Assembly: GCA_017432685.1 (NCBI GenBank)
Contig: JAFRIR010000137.1
Location: forward strand, 1 to 64,000
Source: Flexilinea sp.
GTDB taxonomy: Bacteria; Chloroflexota; Anaerolineae; Anaerolineales; Anaerolineaceae
Direction of reading: 5' to 3'
DNA length: 64,000 nucleotides
The notes under the pieces are model-generated. The model was not told where the DNA came from. It did not search any database and worked only from the letters and a program-made list of their open reading frames with translations. The first letter of the stretch is position 1. Every line of letters starts with the position of its first letter. Positions 1 through 8,431 of this stretch are shown in pieces. Both the position numbers and the translations under genes were made by a program.

Positions 1-1022
1 CCGGCAGCGGTTTGAATAGCTTTAATGTCATAACCGGCATCCATCAATATTGAGATGAATGAGTGGCGCAGCCCATGAAAAGTCAATTTCGGGAGTTTAT
101 TCTTTTTTACCAGTTTTGCGAATTCATGAGTAATATAATTCGGATCGATTAGTTTCCCGAAGGAATCAACACAAATGAAATCATCAAATTCATGATTATA
201 TGTATCACCAAGCAATTCCCGCATTTTTTCCTGTTCAAATTTGATGTTTTTCAGAAAATCGGCAATAGGATCACTCATGTGTAAAGTCCTCTTACTCCCA
301 TATGTTTTCATGGCATCATTGAAGAACCATTCCCCTTTTACTTTGGTAACAGACATGGAAACCTCAATTTTCCCCTTTTCCCAATCTATGCAGCTCCAAC
401 GGAGACCGAGTATTTCACTCCTGCGAAGGCCGTATACCATCGCAAGGACTATTGCCGGAAAAATCTTTGATTCTTTCGCAGCAGCAAAAAGTTTAGAATA
501 ATCCTCAAGACCGTAAGCAGATGGTTCTTTTTTGATTACCCTTGGCTTTTTAGCACGATCTGAGGGGTTTTTTGTAATCAAATTACCATCAATGGCGTAT
601 TCATAAGCGGCATGGATCAGACCGTGATGCTTGGAAACTGATTTTGCGCTTAAATTTTTCGTTTCAACCAAATCTTTATAGTAGAGAGAAAAATCATTGG
701 CAGTTAGTTTGTCGAAGTTTCGATCACCAAAATAAGGATTGATATGAGAATTCACAATGTTCAGATAGTTATAACGTGTCATTGGTGTTATGGTAGTGCT
801 CTCAATATAATCCCTTATTAACGATCCGAGTGATAGTTTCTGCTTCGATGATTCTTCTTTTTCATCCAAATAAGCTTTCACTTTTTCCGCAGCTTCAATT
901 TTGGCTGCACGTTTTCCTGTCGATTCTAAAGAAATAATATGCTGATGCCATTTGTCATCAGGCCCCTTTTCCCTTACGATTGCCTTATATTTTCCATTTC
1001 TTTGCAGAACCGTATATGTCAT
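1..1022 (-). CDS. Tyrosine recombinase (phage-type integrase), C-terminus off window
   Basis: Reading the minus strand from the ATG at 1022 gives 340 uninterrupted codons that run off the window start. The layout is that of a site-specific integrase: a SAM-like core-binding region at about residues 65-150, then the catalytic domain. Catalytic Arg200 lies in GLRRSE, Lys244 fits the beta-hairpin lysine (KTYGSKR), and HGLRHS supplies His316 and Arg319. The last His/Trp and the nucleophilic Tyr lie beyond the edge. An AGGAG ribosome site is about 10 nt upstream of the start. Lying just past the 3' end of a tRNA gene and pointing away from it is typical of the integrase at the end of an integrated element. 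Family assignment is secure; the target site is inferred. Confidence 0.93.
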   Translation of the reverse strand, partial: MTYTVLQRNGKYKAIVREKGPDDKWHQHIISLESTGKRAAKIEAAEKVKAYLDEKEESSKQKLSLGSLIRDYIESTTITPMTRYNYLNIVNSHINPYFGDRNFDKLTANDFSLYYKDLVETKNLSAKSVSKHHGLIHAAYEYAIDGNLITKNPSDRAKKPRVIKKEPSAYGLEDYSKLFAAAKESKIFPAIVLAMVYGLRRSEILGLRWSCIDWEKGKIEVSMSVTKVKGEWFFNDAMKTYGSKRTLHMSDPIADFLKNIKFEQEKMRELLGDTYNHEFDDFICVDSFGKLIDPNYITHEFAKLVKKNKLPKLTFHGLRHSFISILMDAGYDIKAIQTAA

Positions 1023-1212
1023 GTCAGATAATCTCCTTTATTTTTTTAATTCTCTTATAAATAAATATACAAAACATAGACCTTTTTTGAATGCTGTTTC
1101 ATGTCAAAAAATTAAAAAAACGGGGAAATAAACTGGAATACGGGCATACTTTTTCTTAAGGTTCAGAAAAACTTTATACAATATTTCAAAAATTTCGAAA
1201 ATTTTAAAAGCC

Positions 1213-1235
1213 AAATCGTGCTAAAATCGTGCTAA
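1213..1235. repeat. Short tandem direct repeat in the integrase upstream region
   Basis: AAATCGTGCTA occurs twice in direct tandem (about 1213-1223 and 1224-1234) in the AT-rich, mostly non-coding gap between the integrase start and the tRNA terminator. Directly repeated 10-12-mers near an integrase can be arm-type or excisionase binding sites, but nothing here proves that. Confidence 0.5.
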
Positions 1236-1271
1236 ATATGAAAAAGTGATAAAGTGGCGAGGTAAAAACGT

Positions 1272-1394
1272 ATGGATGATCCGGATTTCCTCGAAAAAAC
1301 CGCTCAAATTATAGCGGGGAAAATAACGGACTTTTGGACGTTTTTTATTACAAAAAAAGTGTTTGTCAGTCTAAATAATGCTGATTTGTACTGA
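1272..1394 (+). CDS. Possible 40-aa small ORF between integrase and tRNA
   Basis: An ATG at 1272 follows GAGGT at the usual distance (8 nt) and opens 40 codons ending in TGA at 1394. The peptide begins MDDPDFLEKTAQIIAG and has a short aromatic/hydrophobic middle (TDFWTFFI). No family is recognised. It is the only plausible gene in the 1023-1463 gap and faces away from the integrase. It could be a chance ORF; the Shine-Dalgarno match is the only positive evidence. Confidence 0.25.
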   Translation: MDDPDFLEKTAQIIAGKITDFWTFFITKKVFVSLNNADLY

Positions 1395-1413
1395 ATTTTG
1401 CCATGAAAATGAT

Positions 1414-1452
1414 AAAAAAAATCCTGTTTGAGTCAATTTACCTCAAACAGGA
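1414..1452 (-). terminator. Rho-independent terminator of tRNA-fMet
   Basis: Perfect 11-bp inverted repeat TCCTGTTTGAG / CTCAAACAGGA (1422-1432 and 1442-1452) with a 9-nt loop. On the minus strand it is followed by eight T residues, just downstream of the tRNA 3' end. Confidence 0.9.
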
Positions 1453-1463
1453 CTATTCGGATA

Positions 1464-1535
1464 TAGCGGGGATTGGATTCGAACCAATGACCTCCGGGTT
1501 ATGAGCCCGACGAGCTGCCTCTGCTCTACCCCGCA
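1464..1535 (-). tRNA. tRNA-fMet (CAU), initiator type
   Basis: The 72-nt minus-strand cloverleaf folds completely: D stem GAGC/GCTC, anticodon loop CTCATAA with anticodon CAU, T loop TTCGAAT and discriminator A73. Initiator hallmarks are three consecutive G:C pairs at the base of the anticodon stem (GGG/CCC), A11:U24 in the D stem, and no Watson-Crick pair at 1:72. The mismatch here is U1.U72 instead of the usual C1.A72. CCA is not encoded. A promoter lies upstream and a terminator downstream, so the gene is a stand-alone unit. Confidence 0.93.
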
Positions 1536-1547
1536 TCGACGAAATTA

Positions 1548-1576
1548 ATAATAATGCTAAATTTAGAATTCGTCAA
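1548..1576 (-). promoter_or_regulatory. Sigma-70-type promoter of tRNA-fMet
   Basis: On the minus strand TTGACG (1576-1571) and TATTAT (1553-1548) are separated by exactly 17 nt, placing the start of transcription a few bases before the tRNA 5' end at 1535. Confidence 0.8.
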
Positions 1577-1600
1577 GTACTCTTTGAACATATGTGACAA

Positions 1601-1635
1601 ACAAGTGGCTTCACATTTGATGCGAAACCACTTGT
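1601..1635 (-). terminator. Long imperfect hairpin, probable terminator of the DUF1232-like gene
   Basis: ACAAGTGG (1601-1608) pairs with CCACTTGT (1628-1635). After a mismatch the stem continues through TTC/GAA and CAT/ATG to a 3-nt loop. It lies downstream of the minus-strand gene ending at 1701 and is followed by TTTGTC. The T tract is short. Confidence 0.5.
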
Positions 1636-1700
1636 AAAACTGAAATCTTCTTTCAAATAATTTTTCCATCGCAGGATCCTCCTTCCCGCGTTCGAATTAG

Positions 1701-1895
1701 TTATTCAACAGACAGATTATTCTCGCTTTCCGGCGGCAATTCATAATCAGCCTTTTTGTTTCTGCCATTTACAAATGCAGTGAGAATGACCAAAAGCAGA
1801 TCATCAACTACACCCGGAGCCAGGTCCAGTGGAGAAATCACATAGATTGCCAGAAGCGCAAAAAGAATCCCTTTCAAAAATGACTTGTTGTTCAT
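1701..1895 (-). CDS. Small DUF1232 (YkvA-like) membrane protein
   Basis: A 64-residue protein with a hydrophobic N-terminal half carrying the ISPLDLAPG...DDLLL signature of the DUF1232 family: a short helix ending in an SPxDLxP motif, then a second membrane helix. Family function is unknown. The start is well supported by GGAGGT 8 nt before the ATG. The C-terminus is charged and presumably cytoplasmic. It stands alone between the initiator tRNA and a regulator gene. Confidence 0.75.
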   Translation of the reverse strand: MNNKSFLKGILFALLAIYVISPLDLAPGVVDDLLLVILTAFVNGRNKKADYELPPESENNLSVE

Positions 1896-2098
1896 GTCTC
1901 AACCTCCTGTAAACTGATTTTGGAAGGACCCCATTCCCTCCGATGATTTAATCATATAAGCTTCGGGGCAAACACGCAAGAACATCTGCTGCAAAATAGA
2001 AGTCGCTATTTTGTCTTAAAGTGAAAAAAAAGAAGAACCTCCTCAGATTCCCCTTTCATAAAAGCAGCAGTTTGAGATGCCTTATTCGGTTGAGAATT

Positions 2099-2578
2099 CT
2101 ATTTTTGATCGAACTCCTTTATGTTCTTTTCTGCCCAGAGCTGAAGTGTTTCCACCGTGATGGAGATTTTTTCCAGTTCATTCTGTATTGCCCTGAAATC
2201 ACGGAGCTCGTCTTCCTGAATCTCACCGTCCGAAGTGATTTCTATCAGGCGTTCCTGTTTCCGCTGCATGGCGTTCAGCGAGGCAAGCATCTCAAGAATG
2301 ATTTGTGAAAGTTCTTTTGATTTGATCTCCGGCACATATTGTTTCCCGATCTCACATTCATTGGCACAATAATAATTGCATAAATGCGGACAGTGGTATT
2401 TTTCCGCCATCAAAATCACTTCATCCGGATGAGCGTTTGATTTGCCGCTTTCGATCCGTTCGAGACGTTCCGGCGTGATATATCTCAGTAATTCACCGGC
2501 TTTTTCCCGGCTGAGACCAAGCTCTTCCCGCTTCCGCTGATAAATGTTTTTATTTTCCTTTACAGATGCCCGTGCCAT
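2099..2578 (-). CDS. XRE-family helix-turn-helix regulator with Cys-rich motif
   Basis: A 159-residue cytoplasmic protein. Residues about 10-60 form a Cro/CI-type helix-turn-helix (IYQRKREELGLSREKAGE...RIESGKSNAHPDE). A tetra-Cys patch at about 62-76 (CPHLCNYYCANEC) could bind a metal or cluster. The rest is predicted helical or coiled-coil. Related regulators with this NYYC..EC patch occur in many anaerobes, but their targets are unknown to me. It lies 31 nt downstream of the GGDEF-EAL gene stop on the same strand, so the two may be co-transcribed. Confidence 0.82.
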   Translation of the reverse strand: MARASVKENKNIYQRKREELGLSREKAGELLRYITPERLERIESGKSNAHPDEVILMAEKYHCPHLCNYYCANECEIGKQYVPEIKSKELSQIILEMLASLNAMQRKQERLIEITSDGEIQEDELRDFRAIQNELEKISITVETLQLWAEKNIKEFDQK

Positions 2579-2609
2579 GGATGAAACCTTTCACTCAATT
2601 GTCTGATCA

Positions 2610-5600
2610 CTACTGAGGAAACTCTTTACTGAGCAGCAGATCGGATGAAAACCAGACGGTTTTGAATTCGTTATATTTTTCTTTCAGGTTTTCAATTGCC
2701 CGTTTGTAAACCGAATTCACATCAAGATCCCTGTCATATTTTGCTGTTCCGAACGGAATAACGATCCCGTTTGAAGCGGCATTCTTTTCGTTGATATGTT
2801 CGAGCCTGTTGATAAGAAATTCCAGATGAATATAATCCATACCCTGAGAGATGACAGCAAATTCATCGTTGTTCAACCTGAAAACCGGACTGCGTTTGAA
2901 AATTTCACAGATGATTTCAGCTGCTTCTTTGATCCATTTGTTTTCTTCCTCCGGTGAAGAAGTTGTTTTGATGTTCAGCTCGTTTTTCATTCCAAAAACG
3001 GTCACGGCAAATTCAACAAAACGCCGGTCATTGATCTGCTCATCGAGTTGTTCCGCAACACCATCATAGGCATATTTGTTTTTTACTCCGGTCAAAGGAT
3101 CAATGTTTACTTTCGCGTTGGCGATCGCGATGTTCTTTTCATATTCATGATCGCGTTTTAGCCGGGCATCGATGTTATTCACACCGAATATGAGACGGGG
3201 TCCGTCTTTTTCGTCGACCATTGCACCTTTGAGGCTGACATATTTTGGTTCCCCGTCGATCATCAGCCGGTAGCGCAAACCAAACAACTTGTTTTCTCTG
3301 ATGGCGCTCATTACATTTTCTTTGCTGAAAAGCGAATGGAATCGGTCAATATCTTCTTCGTAGATCGTTTGATTAGAATTTCTTAACGCTTGTTCAAAGA
3401 AGTTGTCGCCTTCTTTTGCCAACCCAAGCTCTTCATAGTCTTCAGTAGAAGAATATTCCTGATAATGGTCAGTCTCAGGGTCAACAGTATAAATACAAAT
3501 CAAATCTCCGCTGAGTGCACTGATGCGGGAATAGGTCAAACGTTCCTGTTTTACCCGTTCCAATGCTTGCTGTTGTTTCATTTGAGCATCAATATTATTC
3601 ACCCCGATGATGATATATTTGCTGTCTCCTTTGATTCGTACTGCTTTCAGGTTAACATAAACCGGTTCACCTTTATACATCTGACGGTAAGTCAATGTAA
3701 ATACGCCATGATCATCCAGAACGTTCAAAACGTTTTCCTTTGTGAATGCTGTAATGAATGATTTTTGATCAGGCTTATAAAGAATATCAAGAGCATCCTT
3801 TGCAGCTTCGGAAAAGAAATTTTGTCCATGCCTTTCAACAGCAATATTGCCGGTAGCGCCGTCTGTATTGTACTGTATGAAATTCTCAGTTTCCAGATTG
3901 ACATAAAACAGGTTGAAATAGTCGGAAGAAAGCGCTTGAGCAATATGTCCAAAGGTGAGCGGAGAATTCTGATTTTTTTCATCAGTTACACCAAGAACTG
4001 CAATGGCGATCGCGGATGTTCCTGTAACAGGGTTTACGGCAATTCGTTTGATGAATGCGTGGACAGTGGCGCCGTTTGGCATGACATCGTCAATGATCGC
4101 TCTGTTTCCATCCTCTCCGCAGCGGCGGACGATTTTCATGAAAACAAGACCGGGACGGTTGATTACAGATTCATAATCAAAATTGAAGCCTATCTGCAAA
4201 TTCCATTCCATCAGGTTTACAAATTCACGGAAGGATTGATTACATCGAATCATCCGGAATTGATCTCCTGTGGATTCCAGAACTGTCATGGGCAGTGTGT
4301 CGAAATAATTACGGAAGGATTCCTGGTCTTCCCGGGTGATCAGCGCCATATCATAAAGATTGATTCTCCCGATTGCGCTGTAATACTCTGTTTCCTGCGG
4401 GTTTTCAAAACCAATCGCAGTTCCCTTCTCATAACGCTCAAATACCTTTTCCATTGAATTCGGTTTACTGAAATAATATCCCTGAAGCTTTGTACATCCG
4501 ACCTCTTTCAAAAAAGCGACCTGTTCGGCAGTTTCAACGCCTTCAGACAGCGTGTCGATTCCAAGGCCGATTGCCATTTTTATCAGTTCGGTGAGGATGA
4601 TCTTGCTTTCATCTCCCTGGTCAAACCTTTGGAGAAACCGCATATCAAACTTTATCAGGTCAAAATGAATACTCTGCAATACATCGAGAGAGGAATAACC
4701 ACTGCCGAAATCATCCATCCAGACTTTAAAGCCCAATGACTGGAAACGCTCTACCTGTTTCTTGATGAAGTCCAAGTCGTTGCCCACAGCGCTTTCAGTG
4801 ATCTCGATTGTCAGCTTGTCATGGGAGAGCCCGGCCTGATCGACTCTTCTGCGAATTTCCTCTACAATGTCACATACGTCAAAATCATTGCGGGAAAGAT
4901 TGATGGATATGGGAACGATATGCAAACCCTTTTGTTCCTGAAGCCTGATTTTTTCAATGACCTGTTCAACCATAAAAAGATCAAGTTTGTAAATCAGTTT
5001 TGCATTCTCCAGTGTAGGAATAAAATCAGATGGTACGAGCAAGCCTTTTACAGGGTCTATCCAACGGGCTAAAGCTTCTTCATCACAGACCCTTCCGTTT
5101 GCTGCTCTGATGATTGGCTGATAATAAACCTGTATCCAATGGTTTTCTATAGCCTTATCGATATTGTCAATGACATATTGATATTTATCTACGTTAATTA
5201 GAGTGGTCTCTGTAAAATAATCGAAAGTAGAGATCAGTGTTCCTCGGTTTTTATCGCATACATATTTTGCCCGGTCAGAGATAACGCTGAGCTCCGGAAC
5301 ATTGATGTCATCAAGAGCGATACCGGCGCGGACTGTAATCCCTTCTTTATCGTCAAGCCGCCTGCATTCTGAAAAGATATCCTGAAGTTTTTTCTCAAGG
5401 CCTTCTATCTGCGTCATTACAGCAAAAATGTCGATCCCGTAATGACTGCAGTTATCATTACCGAAGCTGGCGGCAAGAACCTTCCCGAATTTTTGCAGAA
5501 GTTGATCGCCCTGCTTATAGCCGAATTTTCTGTTATAATATTTCATCCCGTTCAGGTTGAAGACTACGATCGCGGGTTGGATCCCTTTTGCCCAAAGAGA

Positions 5601-6131
5601 GGACCGTTTTTCTTCAGACAATTCTAAAAAACCAATTTTATTTGGAAGACCCGTTAAAGCATCATATATTATTCTATGTTTTTTCGTCTCTTCTGTCAGG
5701 ACCCGGATAAATGCCTGGTTGAGCACATCGTCTTTTGTATTTTCCTCTGGCTGGTATTCACCTTCATCCGTGTACCAGATAACAGCAAGCCTGATACCAT
5801 CTTCTGTATATATATGTTTTCCCTGTGCATGAATGATCCGATATTTGTCCTTTATTTTACTGCGGTAAGCTATATTATATTCCGTATCTTCTGTAGCAAA
5901 TAGAAACGCGGCATCTGAGATACGCGCCTTATCGTCAGGATGCGTATCCCGATACATATTGTTATCCATCAGGTCATATGCCTCTTCGATTTTCAGCCCG
6001 AATAGGCTGCAGAATCCTTCAGAGAGGACGACCGTGACAACTCTTTTATTGATCAGCTGGTAAATGGCAAATGGAACAGGAGATTTCTCCATTAAAGCCT
6101 TTTCAATCGGGTTGTATTGGTATTTCTCCAT
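2610..6131 (-). CDS. Multidomain c-di-GMP phosphodiesterase (PAS-GGDEF*-EAL-PAS-PAS-GGDEF*)
   Basis: The start is taken at the ATG at 6131 (AAGGTG site upstream) instead of a longer in-frame ORF that would run into the next gene, giving 1173 aa. Order seen: PAS-like domain (about 10-125); GGDEF fold (about 155-310) whose signature is degraded to YGIDIF at 231-236; EAL domain (about 325-570) with EAL at 352-354 and the conserved catalytic elements NLSRNDF, EITESA, DDFGSGYSSL, KFD and EGVET; then regions resembling PAS repeats; and a second GGDEF fold (from about 1008) with NNDEF near 1086. The intact EAL and damaged GGDEF motifs suggest it hydrolyses c-di-GMP, with the GGDEF folds as sensor or GTP-binding modules. 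No transmembrane segment is evident, so it is probably cytoplasmic. Confidence 0.88.
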   Translation of the reverse strand: MEKYQYNPIEKALMEKSPVPFAIYQLINKRVVTVVLSEGFCSLFGLKIEEAYDLMDNNMYRDTHPDDKARISDAAFLFATEDTEYNIAYRSKIKDKYRIIHAQGKHIYTEDGIRLAVIWYTDEGEYQPEENTKDDVLNQAFIRVLTEETKKHRIIYDALTGLPNKIGFLELSEEKRSSLWAKGIQPAIVVFNLNGMKYYNRKFGYKQGDQLLQKFGKVLAASFGNDNCSHYGIDIFAVMTQIEGLEKKLQDIFSECRRLDDKEGITVRAGIALDDINVPELSVISDRAKYVCDKNRGTLISTFDYFTETTLINVDKYQYVIDNIDKAIENHWIQVYYQPIIRAANGRVCDEEALARWIDPVKGLLVPSDFIPTLENAKLIYKLDLFMVEQVIEKIRLQEQKGLHIVPISINLSRNDFDVCDIVEEIRRRVDQAGLSHDKLTIEITESAVGNDLDFIKKQVERFQSLGFKVWMDDFGSGYSSLDVLQSIHFDLIKFDMRFLQRFDQGDESKIILTELIKMAIGLGIDTLSEGVETAEQVAFLKEVGCTKLQGYYFSKPNSMEKVFERYEKGTAIGFENPQETEYYSAIGRINLYDMALITREDQESFRNYFDTLPMTVLESTGDQFRMIRCNQSFREFVNLMEWNLQIGFNFDYESVINRPGLVFMKIVRRCGEDGNRAIIDDVMPNGATVHAFIKRIAVNPVTGTSAIAIAVLGVTDEKNQNSPLTFGHIAQALSSDYFNLFYVNLETENFIQYNTDGATGNIAVERHGQNFFSEAAKDALDILYKPDQKSFITAFTKENVLNVLDDHGVFTLTYRQMYKGEPVYVNLKAVRIKGDSKYIIIGVNNIDAQMKQQQALERVKQERLTYSRISALSGDLICIYTVDPETDHYQEYSSTEDYEELGLAKEGDNFFEQALRNSNQTIYEEDIDRFHSLFSKENVMSAIRENKLFGLRYRLMIDGEPKYVSLKGAMVDEKDGPRLIFGVNNIDARLKRDHEYEKNIAIANAKVNIDPLTGVKNKYAYDGVAEQLDEQINDRRFVEFAVTVFGMKNELNIKTTSSPEEENKWIKEAAEIICEIFKRSPVFRLNNDEFAVISQGMDYIHLEFLINRLEHINEKNAASNGIVIPFGTAKYDRDLDVNSVYKRAIENLKEKYNEFKTVWFSSDLLLSKEFPQ

Positions 6132-6303
6132 GATGTCACACCTTTTACTGCTTAAGCGAAGAAGAAAATATCGTAACTTCTGATATGATTTTGATCGATT
6201 CTTATAAAAACCAGCTGCAAATTCTTCAGTCTGATATATGAGAATAATAATATTAAATAAATTATATATGATAATTCCATCTTTTTCATTAAAATAACGC
6301 AAT

Positions 6304-7893
6304 TCAATGCGGGTAGTCAATTTTGTGTTCTTCATCGTCCAACCGGAAGCGTATCGTGAGGGTATTCGGATCGATTCGAATATCTTCTGCTTCCCGGAGC
6401 TTTGCAATTTGCCTGTATAAAGAGATTTTCCTTTCATCATAGTTCTTCAGGTCATCTGAAGTAAGCCAGACAGATCCCAATAAAGCATTCACTGCGGCGA
6501 GGTAATTCTTTTCTTTTCCTGACATGCGGAGATTGCGGTCCCGCAGGAAGAAAACATCCGGATCATTTCCGAACGCACGTCCGTTCAGCTGACGCCGGTA
6601 TATTGTGTTGTTGATGGACTGGCGTGTTGAAACTCTTTCCCTGTGAAGGCTGCGCATAAAAAATTTGTCGTCCCAATCCAAACTCATATCCGAGCCGACG
6701 CGGCAGTAGTCAACAAGACCAAAGGCAGGCATCAGCGGTACTCCGCAGCCAAGGATCAATTTATCACCGCAGCAATTCCTTAGAAATTCCAGCGTCCGTG
6801 TCATACGTTTTGCCCGGGATTCTGTGAAAGGACCGTCATCTTTCCTACCATGATTACCGGTATGGAGCGGAGCAGCTGCGTATAGAAAGTCCAGTTTTAC
6901 CAAATCGAAGTTCCAGACATCAAAGACCTGTTCAAATACGCGTTTGAGCCATGCAGAAACTTCCGGTTTGTCGATATCAAGAGAAAAGGAACCGCCCCAG
7001 TTCGGACCGTTTTTCCAATAACTGTTTTTGTATCGCAGCAGCCAATCCGGATGTTCACGGAAAAGGCGGGATCTCTTCTCGCAAACAAAAGGCGCCAGCC
7101 ACAAGCCTGCTTTGAATCCGGAATCATGAATTTTCTTCACAACAGGCAGCAGACCCTTTGGAAATTTCCGGCTGTCTACGTCTTCCCAGTCTCCGACAAA
7201 TGTCTCCCATCCATCATCGATCTGAAAAAGGTCACCCGGATCAAACAGTTTCACAGCTCCTTCAAGGTCTTCGAAAATCTTCCGTTCACTGATATTCTGG
7301 TAGCAGTTATACCAGCTGGAATAACCTTTGATTTTTGGAACTTCATTATGGATTCCCATACAATCAAACCAGCCGGTAAAAACTTCTTCTTCAGTTCCTT
7401 GCGCATAGAATAAATCAAAAGAAGTAAAAATGTCATTCTGAACGCATACGCCTTTGCAGTCACGTTCGATTTGCAGGACACCCTTTTCACAATCAAAAGT
7501 GAAAAGGGTATACCCGGGGCGTTCATTTAAAGAGGCAACCAGCGTGTAATGGTCATTCTCTCTGAAATAACAATAAGAAACGCCATGAAGAATGCCTTCA
7601 CGGTGAGGATAATGAATAAAATGATAGTCTGCAAAGTGATCCAGAGCCAGCAATTTTGAGAGCGGTCCCGGAATGCCGTGAGTGCCCCGAATTTTGTTTT
7701 TTGATGTAAACTCCGGAGAATAAGTCCAGGATTGGAATCCATTAAAAAACATTTTGGGAGTGGGAGAAATGAGCAGAAAAGCTTTTGCCTGAGAGACGAT
7801 TGTACCGGGGTTCAGGTTGATCCTGACGGTGTTTCTTCCAGGAAGGAATTCCTGTATTCCTTTTTGTTCATTCACCTGCCATTTCAATTCCAT
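6304..7893 (-). CDS. Alpha-galactosidase, glycoside hydrolase family 36
   Basis: A 529-residue enzyme; the start is placed at the ATG preceded by AGAGGTC (7893), ten codons inside the longest ORF. A beta-rich N-terminal domain (about 1-190) precedes the (beta/alpha)8 barrel. Family landmarks: QIDDGW (225-229), GLWLAPF, the nucleophile Asp335 in VKLDF, and the acid/base Asp402 in CRVGSDMSLDWD. It should release terminal alpha-galactose from oligosaccharides. There is no signal peptide, so substrates must be imported. It is shorter than the roughly 700-residue GH36 enzymes of classic type and is a stand-alone gene, possibly served by the multi-sugar ATPase at 26460. Confidence 0.85.
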   Translation of the reverse strand: MELKWQVNEQKGIQEFLPGRNTVRINLNPGTIVSQAKAFLLISPTPKMFFNGFQSWTYSPEFTSKNKIRGTHGIPGPLSKLLALDHFADYHFIHYPHREGILHGVSYCYFRENDHYTLVASLNERPGYTLFTFDCEKGVLQIERDCKGVCVQNDIFTSFDLFYAQGTEEEVFTGWFDCMGIHNEVPKIKGYSSWYNCYQNISERKIFEDLEGAVKLFDPGDLFQIDDGWETFVGDWEDVDSRKFPKGLLPVVKKIHDSGFKAGLWLAPFVCEKRSRLFREHPDWLLRYKNSYWKNGPNWGGSFSLDIDKPEVSAWLKRVFEQVFDVWNFDLVKLDFLYAAAPLHTGNHGRKDDGPFTESRAKRMTRTLEFLRNCCGDKLILGCGVPLMPAFGLVDYCRVGSDMSLDWDDKFFMRSLHRERVSTRQSINNTIYRRQLNGRAFGNDPDVFFLRDRNLRMSGKEKNYLAAVNALLGSVWLTSDDLKNYDERKISLYRQIAKLREAEDIRIDPNTLTIRFRLDDEEHKIDYPH

Positions 7894-7920
7894 TTTTGAC
7901 CTCTTCCACTGATTATTAAA

Positions 7921-7955
7921 CAAAATAGCCCGGATCTTTTAAAACCGAGCCTTGC
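7921..7955 (-). terminator. Weak terminator-like hairpin after the 7997-10000 operon
   Basis: On the minus strand AGGCTCGG pairs with CCGGGCT (one bulge, one G.U) and is followed by ATTTTG. It lies between the stop at 7997 and the next gene start. Confidence 0.35.
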
Positions 7956-7996
7956 GAAGCAATTAATATATATTGTAAATTGAGAAATATCCTTTA

Positions 7997-8428
7997 TCAA
8001 GCCGGTCTGATGCCCCGGTAATTTCTGGATGTCAGGGTTTTCAAAATTGTGTTGGCATTTTTGTTTAATAGTTCTCCCAACTCCGCCGAACTCATCGGCT
8101 GGTTATTCCTGGAAAGAAATACACGGAAAATGCAGTCTGTCAGCGGTCCGTTTTCGGGAACAAATCCGTTCTGCCTGGCACAGTGAGTAAACAGGCAATC
8201 GATCAAAACATCCTTTTGTTCCACTTCTCCGGTAGCAGGGTCAACAACATCAATCAGCTCTGAACTGTCTTCTGCTTCTTTGAACAGCTGATAGTGTTCT
8301 TCGCATAGATATCCGCTCAACAGCGTTCGCCAGTTCGCTTCTTTGGATTTCCAGTAATCAAAATCAATGAATAACGGTGTGTCGACCGTCAGTTTCATAT
8401 AAGCAGGTTTTTTTTCTGATTCAGCCAT
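7997..8428 (-). CDS. Uncharacterised protein, possible winged-helix C-terminus
   Basis: A 143-residue cytoplasmic protein not recognised as a named family. Residues about 1-90 are mixed and acidic. The last 50 residues (MSSAELGELLNKNANTILKTL followed by basic SRNYRGIRPA) look like a winged-helix or HTH unit. It starts 3 nt after the stop of the upstream 522-residue gene, so the two form a tightly coupled operon and probably act together. Function unknown. Confidence 0.7.
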   Translation of the reverse strand: MAESEKKPAYMKLTVDTPLFIDFDYWKSKEANWRTLLSGYLCEEHYQLFKEAEDSSELIDVVDPATGEVEQKDVLIDCLFTHCARQNGFVPENGPLTDCIFRVFLSRNNQPMSSAELGELLNKNANTILKTLTSRNYRGIRPA

Positions 8429-8431
8429 TTT

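Noticed and set aside
2021..2308. Plus-strand ORF opposite the XRE regulator
   Set aside because: It lies wholly or mostly antisense to a gene with a clear HTH motif and shows no domain.
6132..6440. N-terminal extension of the GGDEF-EAL protein by 103 residues
   Set aside because: It would overlap the GH36 gene, has no PAS-like content, and a good ribosome site precedes the internal ATG at 6131.
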